DNA of 64,000 nt. Source: Gari tellinella. Taxonomy: Eukaryota; Mollusca; Bivalvia; Cardiida; Psammobiidae. The notes under the pieces were generated by a model that saw only the letters and a program-made list of their open reading frames with translations, had not been told where the DNA came from and did no database searches. This document shows positions 21,901 to 34,835 of the stretch, in pieces. The stretch lies in contig OV277858.1 of assembly GCA_922989275.2 (NCBI GenBank), forward strand, positions 4,960,001 through 5,024,000, in the 5' to 3' direction. Within the stretch, counting starts at the first letter, position 1. The number at the start of each line of letters is the position of its first letter. The position numbers and the translations under genes are program-made.

Positions 21901-23400
21901 GTGTACCGGTGTAGAGTACACTTGTCTTATACAAGCTGTGCAGTAACAGATCACAGGGCTCTAATAGGAGCTATCTGGTCAGAGCCAGCAATGGTTGTCC
22001 TCTTGTAATATGTTGTTATAACTCAACTAAATAGCTAGATTGTAGTTACAGTGTACCGGTGTAGAGTACACTTGTCTTATACAAGCTGTGCAGTACCTGA
22101 TCACAGGGCACTTATAGGAGCTATCTGGTCAGAGCCTGCAATGGTTGTCCTCTTGTAATATGTTGTTATAACTCAACTAAATAGCTAGATTGTAGTTACA
22201 GTGCACCGGTGTAGAGTACATTTGTCTTATACAAGCTGTGCAGTACCGGATCACAGGGCTCCAATAGGAACTATCTGGTCAGAGCCTGCAATGGTTGTCC
22301 TCTTGTAATATGTTGTTATAAATTCAACTAAATAGCTAGATTGTAGTTACAGTGTACCCGTGTAGAGTACACTTGTCTTATACAAGCTGTGCAGTACCTG
22401 ATCAGAGGGCTCTTATAGGAGCTATCTGGTCATAGCCTGCAATGGTGTCCTCTTGTAATATGTTGTTATAAACACAACTAAAAAGCTAGATTGTAGTTAC
22501 AGTGTACCAGTGTAGAGTACACTTGTCTTATGCAAGCTGTGCAGTACCTGATCACAGGGCTCCAATAGGAGCTATCTGGTTAGTGCCTGCAATGGTTGTC
22601 CTCTTGTAATATGCTGTTATAAATTCAACTTAATAGCTAGATTATAGCTACAGTGTACCGGTGTAGAGTACACTTGTCTTATACAAGCTGTGCAGTACCT
22701 GATCACAGGGCTCCAATAGGAGCTATCTGGTCATAGCCTGCAATGGTTGTCCTCTTGTAATATGTTGTTATAAACACAACTAAAAAGCTAGATTGTAGTT
22801 ACAGTGTACCAGTGTAGAGTACACTTGTCTTATGCAAGCTGTGCAGTACCTGATCACAGGGCTCCAATAGGAGCTATCTGGTTAGTGCCTGTAATGGTTG
22901 TCCTCTTGTAATATGTTGTTATAAATCCAACTTAATAGCTAGATTATAGTTACAGTGTACCAGTGTAGAGTACACTTGTCTTATGTAGGCTGTGCATCAC
23001 CTGATCACAGGGCTCCTATGGGAGCCCTCTGGTCGGAAGCACCAATGCTTGTCTTTTTGTAATAGTTTGTAATAAACACACCTAAATAGTGAGATTACAT
23101 AATAGCGTATAAGTGTAGAGAATACTTGTCTTATGCTACCTGCGCATTACCTAATCACTGAGCGCCTATCGGAACCCTCTTGTCAGTCCCTGCAATATGT
23201 GTCCCTTAAAATAATATGTTATATAAATACAAACAGTCAGTTAAAACAGTGTACCAGTGTTGAGTACATTTTTCTTATTCAATCAGTGCATAAGCTGATA
23301 ACGGGGTTCCTATAGTAGCCCTCTGGTCAGACTCTGCAACATGTGTTTTTTTATTATTATGTTGTTATTAGTGTTATCTTCTGACCTGTCGGGGTTATTT
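21901..23400 (+). repeat. 150-bp satellite array, about 10 units
   Basis: Units begin GTGTACCGGTGTAGAGTACA at 21,901, 22,051, 22,201, 22,352, 22,502, 22,653, 22,804 and 22,955, with decayed copies near 23,103 and 23,250. Each unit holds an inverted core, GATCACAGGGCTC..GAGCTATCTGGTC, resembling the GATCAG hairpin of local MITEs. Units 4-5 and 6-7 share diagnostic changes, so a two-unit (about 302 bp) block was copied. No coding sequence was seen. Confidence 0.9.
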
Positions 23401-23790
23401 TTAGATTGGAACATTCTAAAACTTTCAAAGGGACGAGTTTTCTCTACGTCCAGTAAATGATACGGACAGCTGTAATTTGTGTGCGTAACGTACAGTATAC
23501 CTTATTGTTTCCCGTTTAAACGCAAACGCAATGCACTAAACTGTGGAAACTTACTTTTTGGTATTTTAACTATATTTTTAATCTGAGTAGCAAACATGTT
23601 GGAGCCTGATCAGACGTCGGATTACCCGGCGCCTGATCTGGCTCCAACCTGATTGCAATGGAAATAATAGTCTTAGTATATAAATGCGTTTATTGGGAAA
23701 GAATAAATTATCAGTAAAGTTAGCGCAGCGGTCTCGTGCTGCACGAGGATCATGCTTATCTTAAGTTGGAAAGTGTACGACTATATAGAT
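23373..23790 (+). repeat. direct duplicate, copy 1
   Basis: It matches 24,930-25,390 in the same order: TCTTCTGNCCTGTC, GATTGGAANATTCTAAAACT, AAACGCAAACGCAATGCACT, the GATCAGACG hairpin, and a GCGCNGCGGNNTCGTGCTGCACG stretch. It is non-coding. Confidence 0.65.
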
Positions 23791-24306
23791 CCGATGTTAC
23801 CCTGTTATCTGTTTACCATAATGAACTATTCTGTTCTAAAAATAACTCTGACAGGTCTGAAACAAAAATCGAACAATATGAATGCACATAAATAGCCAAA
23901 TAAAAATATCAGTGCACACAGGTATCACTGTAGATTAAGCTTGTAATTTGCAAGAAATGTATCATCTGATCACGGGGCCCCTCCCTGTGGGAGCTCCTTG
24001 GTAATAGCCTTGACTGTAATAGTGTTTTGTACTGTTATAATAAATACACCTAAGTAGCCAGATGTAAATTAACAGTGCTCTTGTATAGAAGAGTCCACTT
24101 GTCTTATCCAAGCTGTGCTATATTCTCATTAGCCACTTGGTTCTGTATGATTGGTCAAATAACTGTGTATGACGACTGTTCAATAATATGCAATGTATGC
24201 CTCTGGTAAACAACGAGCAGTTAACCATACACATTGGCGCAGTCCACTTCTGGGGGTATTCAGCATTATTTATGAAGCCGTTGATGGTCATCGATTGCGA
24301 GGTGAC

Positions 24307-24544
24307 TACGGTGGAGAAAAACGTATTTCTGTCGTTCAAACGCAAACGCAATGCAATGAGATGTAGAGAGTGACAACAATTTGGCTATTCAGACTACCAG
24401 TTTTGATCTGAGTGGCAAACAGTCTGGAGCCTAATCTGACACCGGGTTACCCGGCGTCTAGTCAGGCTCCAAACTGTCTGCAACAAAAATTATAATTTAA
24501 GCGTAACCGGGGTTATTTGGAAAGAAATCGTTTTCTCTACTGTA
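24307..24544. mobile_element. MITE, TACRGTGGAGAAAACG family
   Basis: Left end TACGGTGGAGAAAAACG, right end the complement of TACAGTAGAGAAAACGATTT. The centre is the AGTCTGGAGCCTAATCTGAC hairpin with its complement. Sister copies lie at 25,418-25,667, 38,442-38,645 and 56,394-56,634. Confidence 0.65.
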
Positions 24545-24929
24545 CTCTGCACGATGCACACGGGGCACAAACTTCTAATTTTAACAACAAACAATGGTAA
24601 TTGAACACGCTATAAATGTAAACTAATATTCGTGATTCACGTGCGAAGTGTACACATTATGGGACGTGTTATATTTTAAAGAGACTCAATCTTCTACTCC
24701 GTATTTTACCTGGAAGTGGATCCTTGATCCACACCTTCAATTTAGTGCATTCAGCGGGGGTTTGAATAATATACATGTAGTATTATACATAGAGTAGATT
24801 CATTATTCTGAGTGTTTGGATCCAATGCACTAATTAACGAATTTATACAGAAATGCCTGCCCGTAAACTGTTAAAAAGGTCCCGTTTGTGTATAAATACG
24901 ATAATGTATTAATGTCTGCGCATTAGTGT

Positions 24930-25390
24930 TTTCTTCTGGCCTGTCCGAGTTGCCTTTGGATTGGAAGATTCTAAAACTGTTTTCTCTACATCCAGTTAGA
25001 GTTACGGATAACTGTAATGTTTGTGTGTAATGTAAATTGCTCTTTCTCGTTTAGACGCAAACGCAATGCACTTAACTGTGGCAATTTACTTTGGGAAATT
25101 GTAACTATATTTTCAATCTAAATAGCAAACAGGTTGGAGTCTGATCAGACGCCGGGTTGTTTAAGATGGCACTGAATAGAAATTTACTTTTGGAAATTGT
25201 AACTATATTTTCAATCTAAGTAGCAAACGGGTTGGAGTCTGATCTTTATACAACCTATTTGCAATGGAAAAAATAGTTTTTATTTATAAATGCGTTTATT
25301 GGAAAAGATTAAACATCAGCAAGGTAAGCGCTGCGGCATCGTGCTGCACGTGAATGATACTTATCTCAAATGGGAAAGTGTGGATTGTGT
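24930..25390 (+). repeat. direct duplicate, copy 2
   Basis: Partner of 23,373-23,790, 1.56 kb downstream. It has an extra internal repeat of ACTATATTTTCAATCTAA and AGCAAAC-GGTTGGAGTC at 25,105 and 25,200. Confidence 0.65.
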
Positions 25391-25417
25391 GTTCGGCATT
25401 GCAATGCTCACCTACTG

Positions 25418-25667
25418 TACAGTGGAGAATCTGTTATTCTTTCCCGTTTAAACGAAACGAAACGCATACGCAAAACACTAAAACGTAGAAAAGTGCAACT
25501 TTTTGACAATTCTGATGATTCACGTTTATCTTGGTGACAAAGAGTTTGGAGCCTGATCAGACGCCGGGTTACCCGGCGTCTGATCTGGCTCCAAACTTTT
25601 TGCAATGGAAATAATAGTTTTATCGTGAACGCGTTTATTGGGAAAGAATAACGTTTTCTCCACTGTA
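25418..25667. mobile_element. MITE, TACRGTGGAGAAAACG family, well-kept copy
   Basis: The ends TACAGTGGAGAATCTGTTAT and the complement TACAGTGGAGAAAACGTTAT are inverted over about 35 bases. Inside, GTTTGGAGCCTGATCAGACG pairs with its complement. TA flanks both ends. Confidence 0.75.
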
Positions 25668-25749
25668 TTTACCATTATTAACTTTTCAGTTCTAAAAAGC
25701 AATTCGGACAAGTAAGAAAAATCGGACAATATTACTGTCTCTGTGTCTG

Positions 25750-26155
25750 TATACCTGTTTACCTGTGCGAATTATAATTTGCCGCATGCATGTTTATGTT
25801 GCCACTGTCTGCCTGATAACTAACCAGCCGAGCTAATTTGAAGCGGTATTGCAGACAATATAATTACTGCAGCAGTAATTTGGGCACGATGGGGTTTGAA
25901 CATGTCTCGTAGCCTGTAGGTGAACAATACTCTATATATTTGATATTGAATGCATTCTTGCCCATATAGCTCCTTTCAGAAAGTCGCTTTCACTCATTTA
26001 TATATGTCAATATTTTCTATGTTACTTCTTACTTTTCCTGTCTCATTTCTTATTTTGATACTGGTAGTTTTAGATGGTGGTGATGCTGATCTTGGCGATA
26101 TTGTCTCTAGCACGGCAGTTGACATTCCTGTCCCATCATTGTCAATCCTAATCTT
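25750..26155 (+). other. probable 5' region of the LINE at 26-30 kb
   Basis: No repeat match. The open frame of the LINE follows. The true element start could not be placed. Confidence 0.35.
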
Positions 26156-29100
26156 ATGTTCGTAGACAGACTTTCTACTGCTGACATTGAAGTTAACGTG
26201 TTTAAGTACCGGGGATTTTTTCCATTATCACTTTTACTGGCACCTGCGCTCCATGATGATAATTATTTATCAGTCATCTGTAGCTCACTAAAAATGCAAA
26301 CATCACCTACCTCACTTATTAAATTTCCTTACAGGCACATACGGGGAAGTAGACGATGTAATTCAAACATTAGATTCACTATGATCTCCCTTACTGTAGC
26401 ACTGATAATAACTATAGAAATATGGCTTGTTGAACTCTTGCTCATCTCAGGCGATATCCATCCGAATCCAGGTCCCCTCTCTTCAACACCATCATCACTT
26501 AATAGTTCCAGTTCTTCGTCAGTAACAAATCTACATAGTCTTAGCAGTCATTTCTCGTTCATACACTATAATGTCCAAAGTATGAAAAATAAAGCTGAAA
26601 TACTTATGACCGAGCTTATAGGGTTTGATGTAATCGCTTTGTCTGAAACTTGGTTAAATGAGTCCGTTAAAACGGCTGATCTGCTCTTCCCATCCTTTGA
26701 ACCTCCAGTACGTAAAGACCGTACAGGCGACCATTATGGAGGGGTAATTGTATACGTTAAAGAGAATATTAGTTATAAGCGTAGACTTGATCTTGAACCA
26801 AATGGTATTGAGTGCATTTGGATTGAGCTGTGTTTGAAAAACAACATACACATACTATTTGGAACTTTCTACAGACCTCCTAATTCTGATGCTACGTATT
26901 ACTCCGCACTTGAAGATTATTTTGGTCAAGCGATAGATTCTGGTATAGCTAATACAATAATAACTGGTGATTTTAATCTTAATCCGAATATTCCCGCATC
27001 CAAAAGGAAAGTCAATTATTTATGTGATCAATATGGTTTGACCCAGATCATTGATGAACCAACACACTTCACTGAACACTCCTCGTCTATAATTGACCTA
27101 GTTTTTCTGACTAATTCATCTAGTTTAATTATCGCCGGTGCTGGTGAGCCATTCCTAGCATCTGAACACAGATATCACTGTCCCGTATTTGCCTTTCTTA
27201 AATTTAGTAAGTTCAAAACCCGAAGTTACGATCGACTTATTTGGCAAAACGATATAGCAGATTATGGGAAACTTCGTAACTTAGCCAATACTGTTAATTG
27301 GGATGATTGTAAATCTGAAAATCTTGATCTGTATGTTACCAATATTAAGCAAGAGCTGTTATCTATATCAAAAGAAAGTATACCAAATAAACTTGTCAAA
27401 ATTAGACCCTCTAATGTTCCATGGATGACTACTGTGATAATGAAACAGATTCGTAAACGCAAAAGAGCATACAAAAAAGCCAAATTCAAAAACACAACCT
27501 ACTACTGGAACAAATTTAGAAAACTGCGAAACGAAACTGTCCAAACAATCAAAGCTGCAAAAGTTACTTACTATTCAAATATGGCGGATAAAATAAACAA
27601 TGGATCCCTATCACCGAAACAATGGTGGAGCACTCTTAAATCAATCCTCAAAAACAACAGTTCCTCTTCTATTCCACTTCTTTTTAATCCAAACACAAAC
27701 GAGTGTGCTATCAACATGGAGGAAAATGCAAATATTTTGAACTCCTTTTTCTGTGATCAAACCGTACTGGATGACAACAATAGACTACCTCCTCCAGTTC
27801 CTGATTTCATTAGCGAAAATCATTTAAGTAAAATTGAACTATATCCATATGAATTAGAGGATATCCTCAAGTCATTGGACGTTGGCAAAGCTTCTGTTCC
27901 AGACGGAATCAGCAATCGAATATTGAAAGAACTTAGTCATGAGCTTTCATCTCCTCTTTGCTCTTTATTCAACGCTTCAATTAAAGCTGGAGTCTTCCCA
28001 TCTACCTGGAACGATGCCCATGTTTGTGCCGTCCATAAAAAGGGTGACCCAAAAGTAGCGAGCAATTATAGACCTATTTCTTTACTAAATACATTAGAAA
28101 AGGCATTTGAACGGTTGGTATTTAAACACACTTTTAACTTTCTTAGAGGAAATAGCTATTTTACTCCAGTCCAGTCGGGTTTCCTACCAGGTGATTCAAC
28201 TGTAAATCAGTTAACTTTCCTTTACAACTGTTTTAGTAAAGCTCTTGACGATGGCAACGAAGTAAGGGTAGTATTCTTTGATATTAGTAAGGCCTTTGAT
28301 AAGGTCTGGCATGCCGGTATCATCACTAAGCTTAAATTTGCTAGTATTTCTGGTGAACTTCTATCATGGTTCATCAGTTATCTTTCAAATAGACGTCAAC
28401 GAATAGTGTTTCCTGGTGTGAAATCTGAATGACGGTCTATTAAGGCAGGCGTACCACAGGGCTCTATATTAGGCCCGCTTATGTTTCTTATCTTTATTAA
28501 CGATATTGTCTCAGAAAGTCAAAGTAATGTTAGGCTCTTCGCCGATGACACTAGTCTGTATATTATAGTCGATGAACCTCGGGGAGCAGCGAGAGTACTT
28601 CAAAACGACATTGACGCTATATCATCGTGGGCTAACAACTGGTTAGTTACTATTAACCCTGCCAAATCTGTATCCATGCTTATATCCCGAAAAAGGAATA
28701 CTGTAGATCATCCTGCACTTACCATGTATAATCAGGTAATCCTTGAAGATACCTCACATAAACATCTAGGTGTATTTTTCTCGAATGATGGAACTTGGCA
28801 CAACCATATAGATTATATTAGAGAGAAAGCATGGAGCAGAACTAATTTAATGAGACAGCTAAAATTTACAATTAATAGAAAATCGCTCGAAATTATATAC
28901 TTCTCATTCATTAGACCTTTATTAGAATATGCCGACGTTGTTTGGGATAATTGCACAGCATCCGAAAAACAAGAATTAAACAAAATCCAAACCGAAGCTG
29001 GTAGGATCGTGAGTGGTGCTACCAAACTTATCTCTCTCCAGGAACTCAAAAAGGAACTTCTGTGGGATAGTTTATCGGAAAGACGTCGAACACATAAATT

Positions 29101-29692
29101 ATGCTTGCTATACAAGATGAAAAATGACCTTACTACTGATTATCTCTCTGCCATTGTTCCTCCTGATGTTAGTGAAATGTCTCGCTATAACCTGCGGAAT
29201 TCACAGGAAGCTCAGACGGTTCCAGCTAGAACGTCTCTGTACTTTAATTCTTTCCTTCAATCTACAATACGTGAATGGAACAACATGTCGCTTTCCGTGC
29301 GTCAAAGCCCATCCTTGAGCAGTTTTAAATCATTCCTAAATCAAGACCTTAGAAAGCTACCTGAATATTACTACTACGGAGACCGTAAACTCCAAGTCCT
29401 TCACACTCGCCTGCGTACAAAATGTAGCTCCCTCAATCATCACCTCTTTCTAAAAAACATTGTTGAGTATGCACTGTGTCAATGTGGATTGATTGAAAGC
29501 ACAAGGCACTTCTTCCTCGAATGCCATGCGTACAATGATATAAGAGATGTACTAGTAAATGAAATATGCCAAATAAGCAACTTGAGCTTAGACATAATAC
29601 TATATGGAGACCCTACACTTAATAAAGAAAGCAACAAACATATTTTTGACATTGTTCATTCTTATATTAACAGCTCAAACCGATTTATCTAA
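26156..29692 (+). pseudogene. LINE ORF2: endonuclease plus reverse transcriptase, one in-frame stop
   Basis: A single frame of about 1178 codons is interrupted only by TGA at 28,430-28,432, just before the RT block GVPQGSILGPL. In order: a hydrophobic stretch (residues about 77-97) followed by GDIHPNPGP (2A-like, NPGP at 104-107); an apurinic-type endonuclease with HYNVQSM, ALSETWL, GTFYRPPN and ITGDFNLN; RT blocks NYRPISLLNTLEKAFERL and FDISKAFDKVWH; then, past the stop, LFADDTSLY with the catalytic FADD at 28,538-28,549; and a C-terminal Cys/His motif (CQCG, then H and C). This order is that of Jockey/CR1-group elements. All catalytic boxes are present, so the copy is young but not autonomous unless the stop is read through or is a sequence error. 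There is no separate ORF1 in view. Confidence 0.85.
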
Positions 29693-31894
29693 CTTATTAT
29701 CACTTGCTACTATCCCTTGGTTAAATGATGTATCGTCAAGGTTTAGCGTCGCCACATCTTTCCAGTCCCGTATCCATTATTCTTTAACTACCATCTTTCT
29801 TATCTCTATTCTTTACAAAAGTTTACTGTATCTCTTTTAAACTGTTCGAAAATATTGCTCATCAAACGATGTATTTACTCCAATAACAAATTGATTGTTT
29901 TTGTCCGCATGCACCTACAGTTTGTCTTGTCTCCAGCGGCACCCTATATATGAATATGATGCTCTGCTAAAATGTTGATAAATTGGTGCATTGCAGAAGT
30001 AAATCAGAAATACACTTAGTGCTTTCTCCTTTACTTCTGTTCTGTATCAAACAACCGAAAGTAATACAATATGAAACTATACTTTCTCTAGTAAGAAAGA
30101 TTTCTAGGAAGCCGCTGAACACAATACTTACTGTTTAGATTAAAAGTAAGGAGAGAAACGCAATACAGTTATTCTTTCGTTTCAATCCTTTTCCTAAGTA
30201 TTGTAAAATAACGTTAGCATGTATAATTGTAATCATATGTACTTCTGGAAATAAATATGTTTAAACTAAGAGAAAAATATCTAGGTTTATTTCAGTTTTT
30301 TTTCTTGTCTTGAAAGTTAAGAAATGCCCATACCTGTTCTCAGTTGGTTGAATTCTTAAGGATTAATTTGAATATTTATTTTTATTCATCGAGGAAACCC
30401 TGGTCGCACTGTATGAAACCACGATGTTTGACAAAGTTCTTTCATTTAGAGGCCAAAGAGGCGAAATTAAACCTTAGCCATAACTTTAAAAGTATGTATG
30501 ACAAAGTTTTCATATTTGCCATGTGTGTTCAATTTTAGAATCACTTGAGTACAGTACAGCCCGAGTAATGTCAGACAAAGGTCAAGGTCATTTAGTGGTC
30601 AAATAGGCCAAATTTAACAATGGTCATAGCTTTGGAGTTACATGTAGCATATATTTTATATTTCACATGTGTACTTCACTCTGGAAGCCCTTGAGCGTCG
30701 GTTATTTCAAGGTCATTTAGAGGTCATGGTCACAGCAGGGGAATAATGTTTCCAAATATGTCTTGATCTTGCAATAGGCATTGGACGATTGACATTTTCA
30801 ATTTTACTCCTGGCTTATTTTTTGTGACAGTTGGCAATGGATGATTGACATTTTCAGTAATCCGTTCAGCTTGTTTGTTGTGACTACTGAGCTCCAATTC
30901 TACTTTAAAGTGCAGCTAATTATAAGTGGAGGAAATCTCTGTAGTAAAAATAATTGGAATGTTCATTATACATAAATATATACAGTGGTCTACATAACAT
31001 TGCAGAAAATGAAAGGGTCTACCTTTAGGTGGCTTTATCCTTATTGTATATGTAATGGTCTACTTAAGCCTTGTGTAGTACTTACCAAAGCTGAGTTATT
31101 TTAACTTGGACTACTACCTCCTGGCCAATGTACATGTAGCCCCTACTGTATCAGGAAAAATTAAACTAGACTGTAGTGATGGGTGGGGCATATAGTGTTA
31201 CCTCTTTTTTTCATTCTATCATCATTCAGTTTCCTTTCAATATCAGACTCTGCACTGTTTGCAAAGTATATTTACAGATCTAATATTGGCGAGTTCAAGA
31301 GAACAAAACACACACAAAACAAAAAACAGAAGTTATATGTACATCACTGTAAGAGGCATAGCACTAAATACAAACAAGGAGAAATGCAATTAGAACCGGG
31401 TCAAGCGACCACCAAAAGAGACACAGTGATTTTCAGCAATAGGTATGCTTAATGCCGGGCAAAACATACAGTGCAGAAGACGCCTTAGCCATCCGCACCA
31501 CTGTTGCCCTGCATCAGGCTGCTATATAAGTTAGACATGGCTGAAATATCACCCTCCTGCCCGCATAATTCATAATACTTTGTTGTTTTTGTTAAATTAC
31601 CCAACATTCGGATGTTTTCAGTTGACTATATTTATGCTAGCAGAAAATATTCACAAACTATCTGTGCAGTTGAAATAATGGTCCAAGTTTCATGGGTGCA
31701 GTTGAAATAATGGTCCAAGTTTCATGGAAAGGAATTGGTTTTGTGGAAAATAGTGTCTTATTGTTTATTTCCAGGAGAGAAGCCCATCCGACTGCTAGAG
31801 ACGTTGCTCTGATAGTGGCTGTTCAAATCTTGTCTGTCTCCTTGTGTTCATGAATTCAATATACAGTACCCAGACAAAGCAGCTGTCACATTGG
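29693..31894. other. LINE 3' flank and mollusc repeat fragments
   Basis: The first 300 bases are probably LINE 3' UTR; no poly-A or microsatellite tail was found. GACAAAGGTCAAGGTCATTT and GAGGTCATGGTCACAGC (30.57-30.74 kb), and GTGGTCTACATAACATTGCA (30.99 kb, minus-strand relative of the 13.9-kb units) are repeat fragments. ATAATGGTCCAAGTTTCATG is duplicated at 31,676 and 31,707. No gene was seen. Confidence 0.5.
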
Positions 31895-32467
31895 AGTTCA
31901 AACAGAGGTATTATTTACTCCTCTACCCCAGCTGGAATTAAGATTTTGCTTGCTACATGTTTTATGCCCCCAAAGCAAGTTGTAATGTCAAAAACTAATC
32001 AAACAGTCAGTCACCATATGTGTCTGGAGCATATCCCCTACATTATCTCTGATAGGAATGTCAAAGTTAATGTGTGAGAATACATCTTAGGGTGCCTTTC
32101 TCTATCTCTCTCTTTCTCTCTCTATCTATTTATACAGAGTGCCATGGTGAGCTATTGGTATCAGGATCAATGGATATCCATTGTCTGTCTGGTTGTCTGT
32201 TTATTGGTTCGTTTACACTCTAACGGCTACATATTCATCCAATCTTCATAAAAACTTATTGACAATGTTTGTCTTTATGTCATCTTGTTCAAATTTGAAT
32301 GTAACCATGTTGAGTCAAAAACTAGGTCACTAGGTCATATCATACGCACTAAAGGATTAGATCTTCATAAGACTTGATCAAAATGTTTGCCTCATTGATA
32401 TCTAAGTCAAGTGTGAATGTGAGCCATGTTAGGTCAAAAACTAGGTCACTAGGTCAAATCATGAATT

Positions 32468-32705
32468 TTAACTCATTCACCCATGAAACTTTTAATGGAC
32501 AATTCCAATTTCAAAATATGTCTAGACCATTATTGTCTATTTAGGGAGGACTATAGCCATATATTGCAAAATGACAAACAGTGTAGACCCATATCTGAGG
32601 GCTCCTTAAGGGTCTACACTGTTTGCATAGGACAAAAGTAATCCTCACAGGTACACAGTTTGTAAATGAAGAGTATACTTGTCGCTAGGGTTGAATGTGT
32701 TAATG
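32468..32705. mobile_element. hairpin MITE inside the right arm
   Basis: Counterpart of 18,230-18,774. Ends are TTAACTCATTCACCCATG and AGGGTTGAATGTGTTAA. The hairpin is shortened to GTGTAGACCCATATCTG with AGGGTCTACAC. Confidence 0.55.
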
Positions 32706-32818
32706 CATCATGGCCAAAAAGTTTGATATCCAGGTCATGAATATGGGCTATGTTAGGTCAAAAACTAGGTCACTAAGTCAAATGTTAACACTCTTGATGC
32801 TACAAATCTCATTGGATT

Positions 32819-34175
32819 TTTAGCTCACCTGAGCTAGCTCAGGGTGAGCTTTTGCAATCCTTGAATGTCCGTCGTGCGGTGTGCGTCGTTCGTCGTCAAC
32901 AATTTTAGTGTTTACACTCTAGAGGCCACAATAGTTATCCAATCTTTCTTGAACTTGCTCAGATTGTATACTATTATAAGAGTTCGAATGAGTTCAATTA
33001 TGGTTGAAAACAGATGAATAGGTCAAGAGTTATCTACCTTTGAATTGCTGAAAATGCCATATTTAACAGTGTTTACACTCTAGAGGCCACAATATTTATC
33101 CAATCTTTCTCAAACCTGCTCAGATTGTATATGACTATAAGAGTTCAGATGAGTTTAATTATGGTTGAAATCGAAATAATAGGCTAAGAGTTATCTACCT
33201 TTGAATTGCTGAAAATGCCATATTTAACAGTGTTTACACTCTAGAGGCCACAAAATATATTTAATCTTTTTCAAACATACCCACATTGTATGTTACTATA
33301 CGAGGTCAGATGAGTTCTACTATGGTTGAAATCCCACCAATAGGTCAATAGTTATCTACCTTTGAATTGCTGAAAATGCCATATCTAACAGTGTTTACAC
33401 TCTAGAGGCCACCATTTTTATTCAATCGTTCTCAAACTTGCTCAGAATATATTTGACTATAGGAGTTAGTATGAGTTTGATTATTGTTGAAATCGGATTA
33501 ATAGGTCGAGAGTTATCTACCATTTAATTGCTGAAAATGCCAAATTTAACAATGTTTACACTCTAGAGGCACAATTTTTATCCAATCTTTCCCAAACCTG
33601 CTCAGATTGTATATGACTATAAGAGTTCTAATGAGTACAAATATGGTTGAAATCAGATGAATAGTTCAAAAGTTATCTGCCCTTGAATTGCTGAAAAAGC
33701 TATATTTAACAGTGTTTACACACTAGAGGCCACAATTTTTATCCAGTCTTTTTCAAACTTGCTCAGATTGTATATGACCATAAGAGTTCTAAATAAGTGC
33801 AATTAAGGTTGATATCGGATCAATAGAAAAAGAGTTATCTGCCCTTGAATTGCTGAAATGCCATATTTAACGGCTCTTACACTCTTGCAACTACAGTTTT
33901 CAATGGAGTTTGATTATACTTGCACACAAAATATATAGCTATAAGTTCTTGAAGGAGTGCAATTATTGTTGAAATCTAATTATTGTGGCTCTAGTTATCT
34001 GCCCTTAATGTACTCTACTATACTAGAATTATGAGGTTGTTGTCCAAAATTGTTTACATGCTATACTACAAATTTGAATGGATTTAGATTAAAACGGGTG
34101 AAACAGAAAGGTAAAGCTATCAGGCTTCAGTACAACATGTGAGCGATATCAGGGCCTTCAAGCCCTCTTGTTTTT
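32819..34175 (+). mobile_element. AGCTCACC-type tandem-core element, different core
   Basis: Termini AGCTCACCTGAGCTAG and GTGAGCGATATCAGGG then CCCTCTTG match the 4.6-kb element, yet the core differs. It has six units of about 161 bases with ACAGTGTTTACACTCTAGAG, GCTCAGATTGTATATGAC and GAGTTATCTACC-TTGAATT, followed by a decayed seventh. It lies in a T run, and the left arm at about 18,110 (minus) keeps the empty site. Confidence 0.75.
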
Positions 34176-34835
34176 TAAACTTGCTGAAAATGATTGCCTG
34201 GTTGATATTTAGGTCAGGTTTGAATTTGGTTTAAGTTGGGTCAAAATCTAATTCAATATAGATCAAATCTAAGAAAAACAGTGTGATCCCGCTTGAGGCT
34301 ACAAATCTCATTAGATCTAACTGAAACCTAGTATGAATGCTTTCCTACATAAAATTTAGGTAAAATTTTAAATGTGGATCATGTCTAGTCAAAAACTAGG
34401 TCACTAGGTCAAGTTATCTATATCTTGTTAACATTCTACGAAATGTGCTCAAAATTTTGGTCTTTTTGAAATCCAGGTCCAATCTGGATCATATCAGGTA
34501 ATAATCTAGGTCATTTTAGGTCAGGTTTTACATGGGGTACGTCATAATAGTGAATGTGGGAAATAATGGCTAAAGGCCTGGTTTTGTACAGCAGCACTGA
34601 AATTGGCACGCCACATTAATTAATCATTTCAAGGAAAAGTCAAAATGAGGATTCAATGTTTCGATTTCAAAGTTTTCTTCTTGATGCGATACCTCTGTTA
34701 CTTCTTATGTTTTTTTCAAAAATGTATTTTCAGGTCCACGGTGCTTGGCAACTTTCTTCCAGAAATATCTAGACATCCTTGGAAACTCTGGTGATGGCCA
34801 ATTCTAGGAACTACATTGTAGACAGCCTGTTGGAA

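Noticed and set aside
21901..23400. Regular 150-base repeats as a CRISPR-like array
   Set aside because: Units are continuous satellite with no unique spacers, and the window is eukaryotic.
28481..29692. A separate second gene starting at the ATG at 28,481
   Set aside because: It is the same frame as the LINE ORF after a single TGA; the ATG is an internal methionine of the RT block GPLMFLIF.
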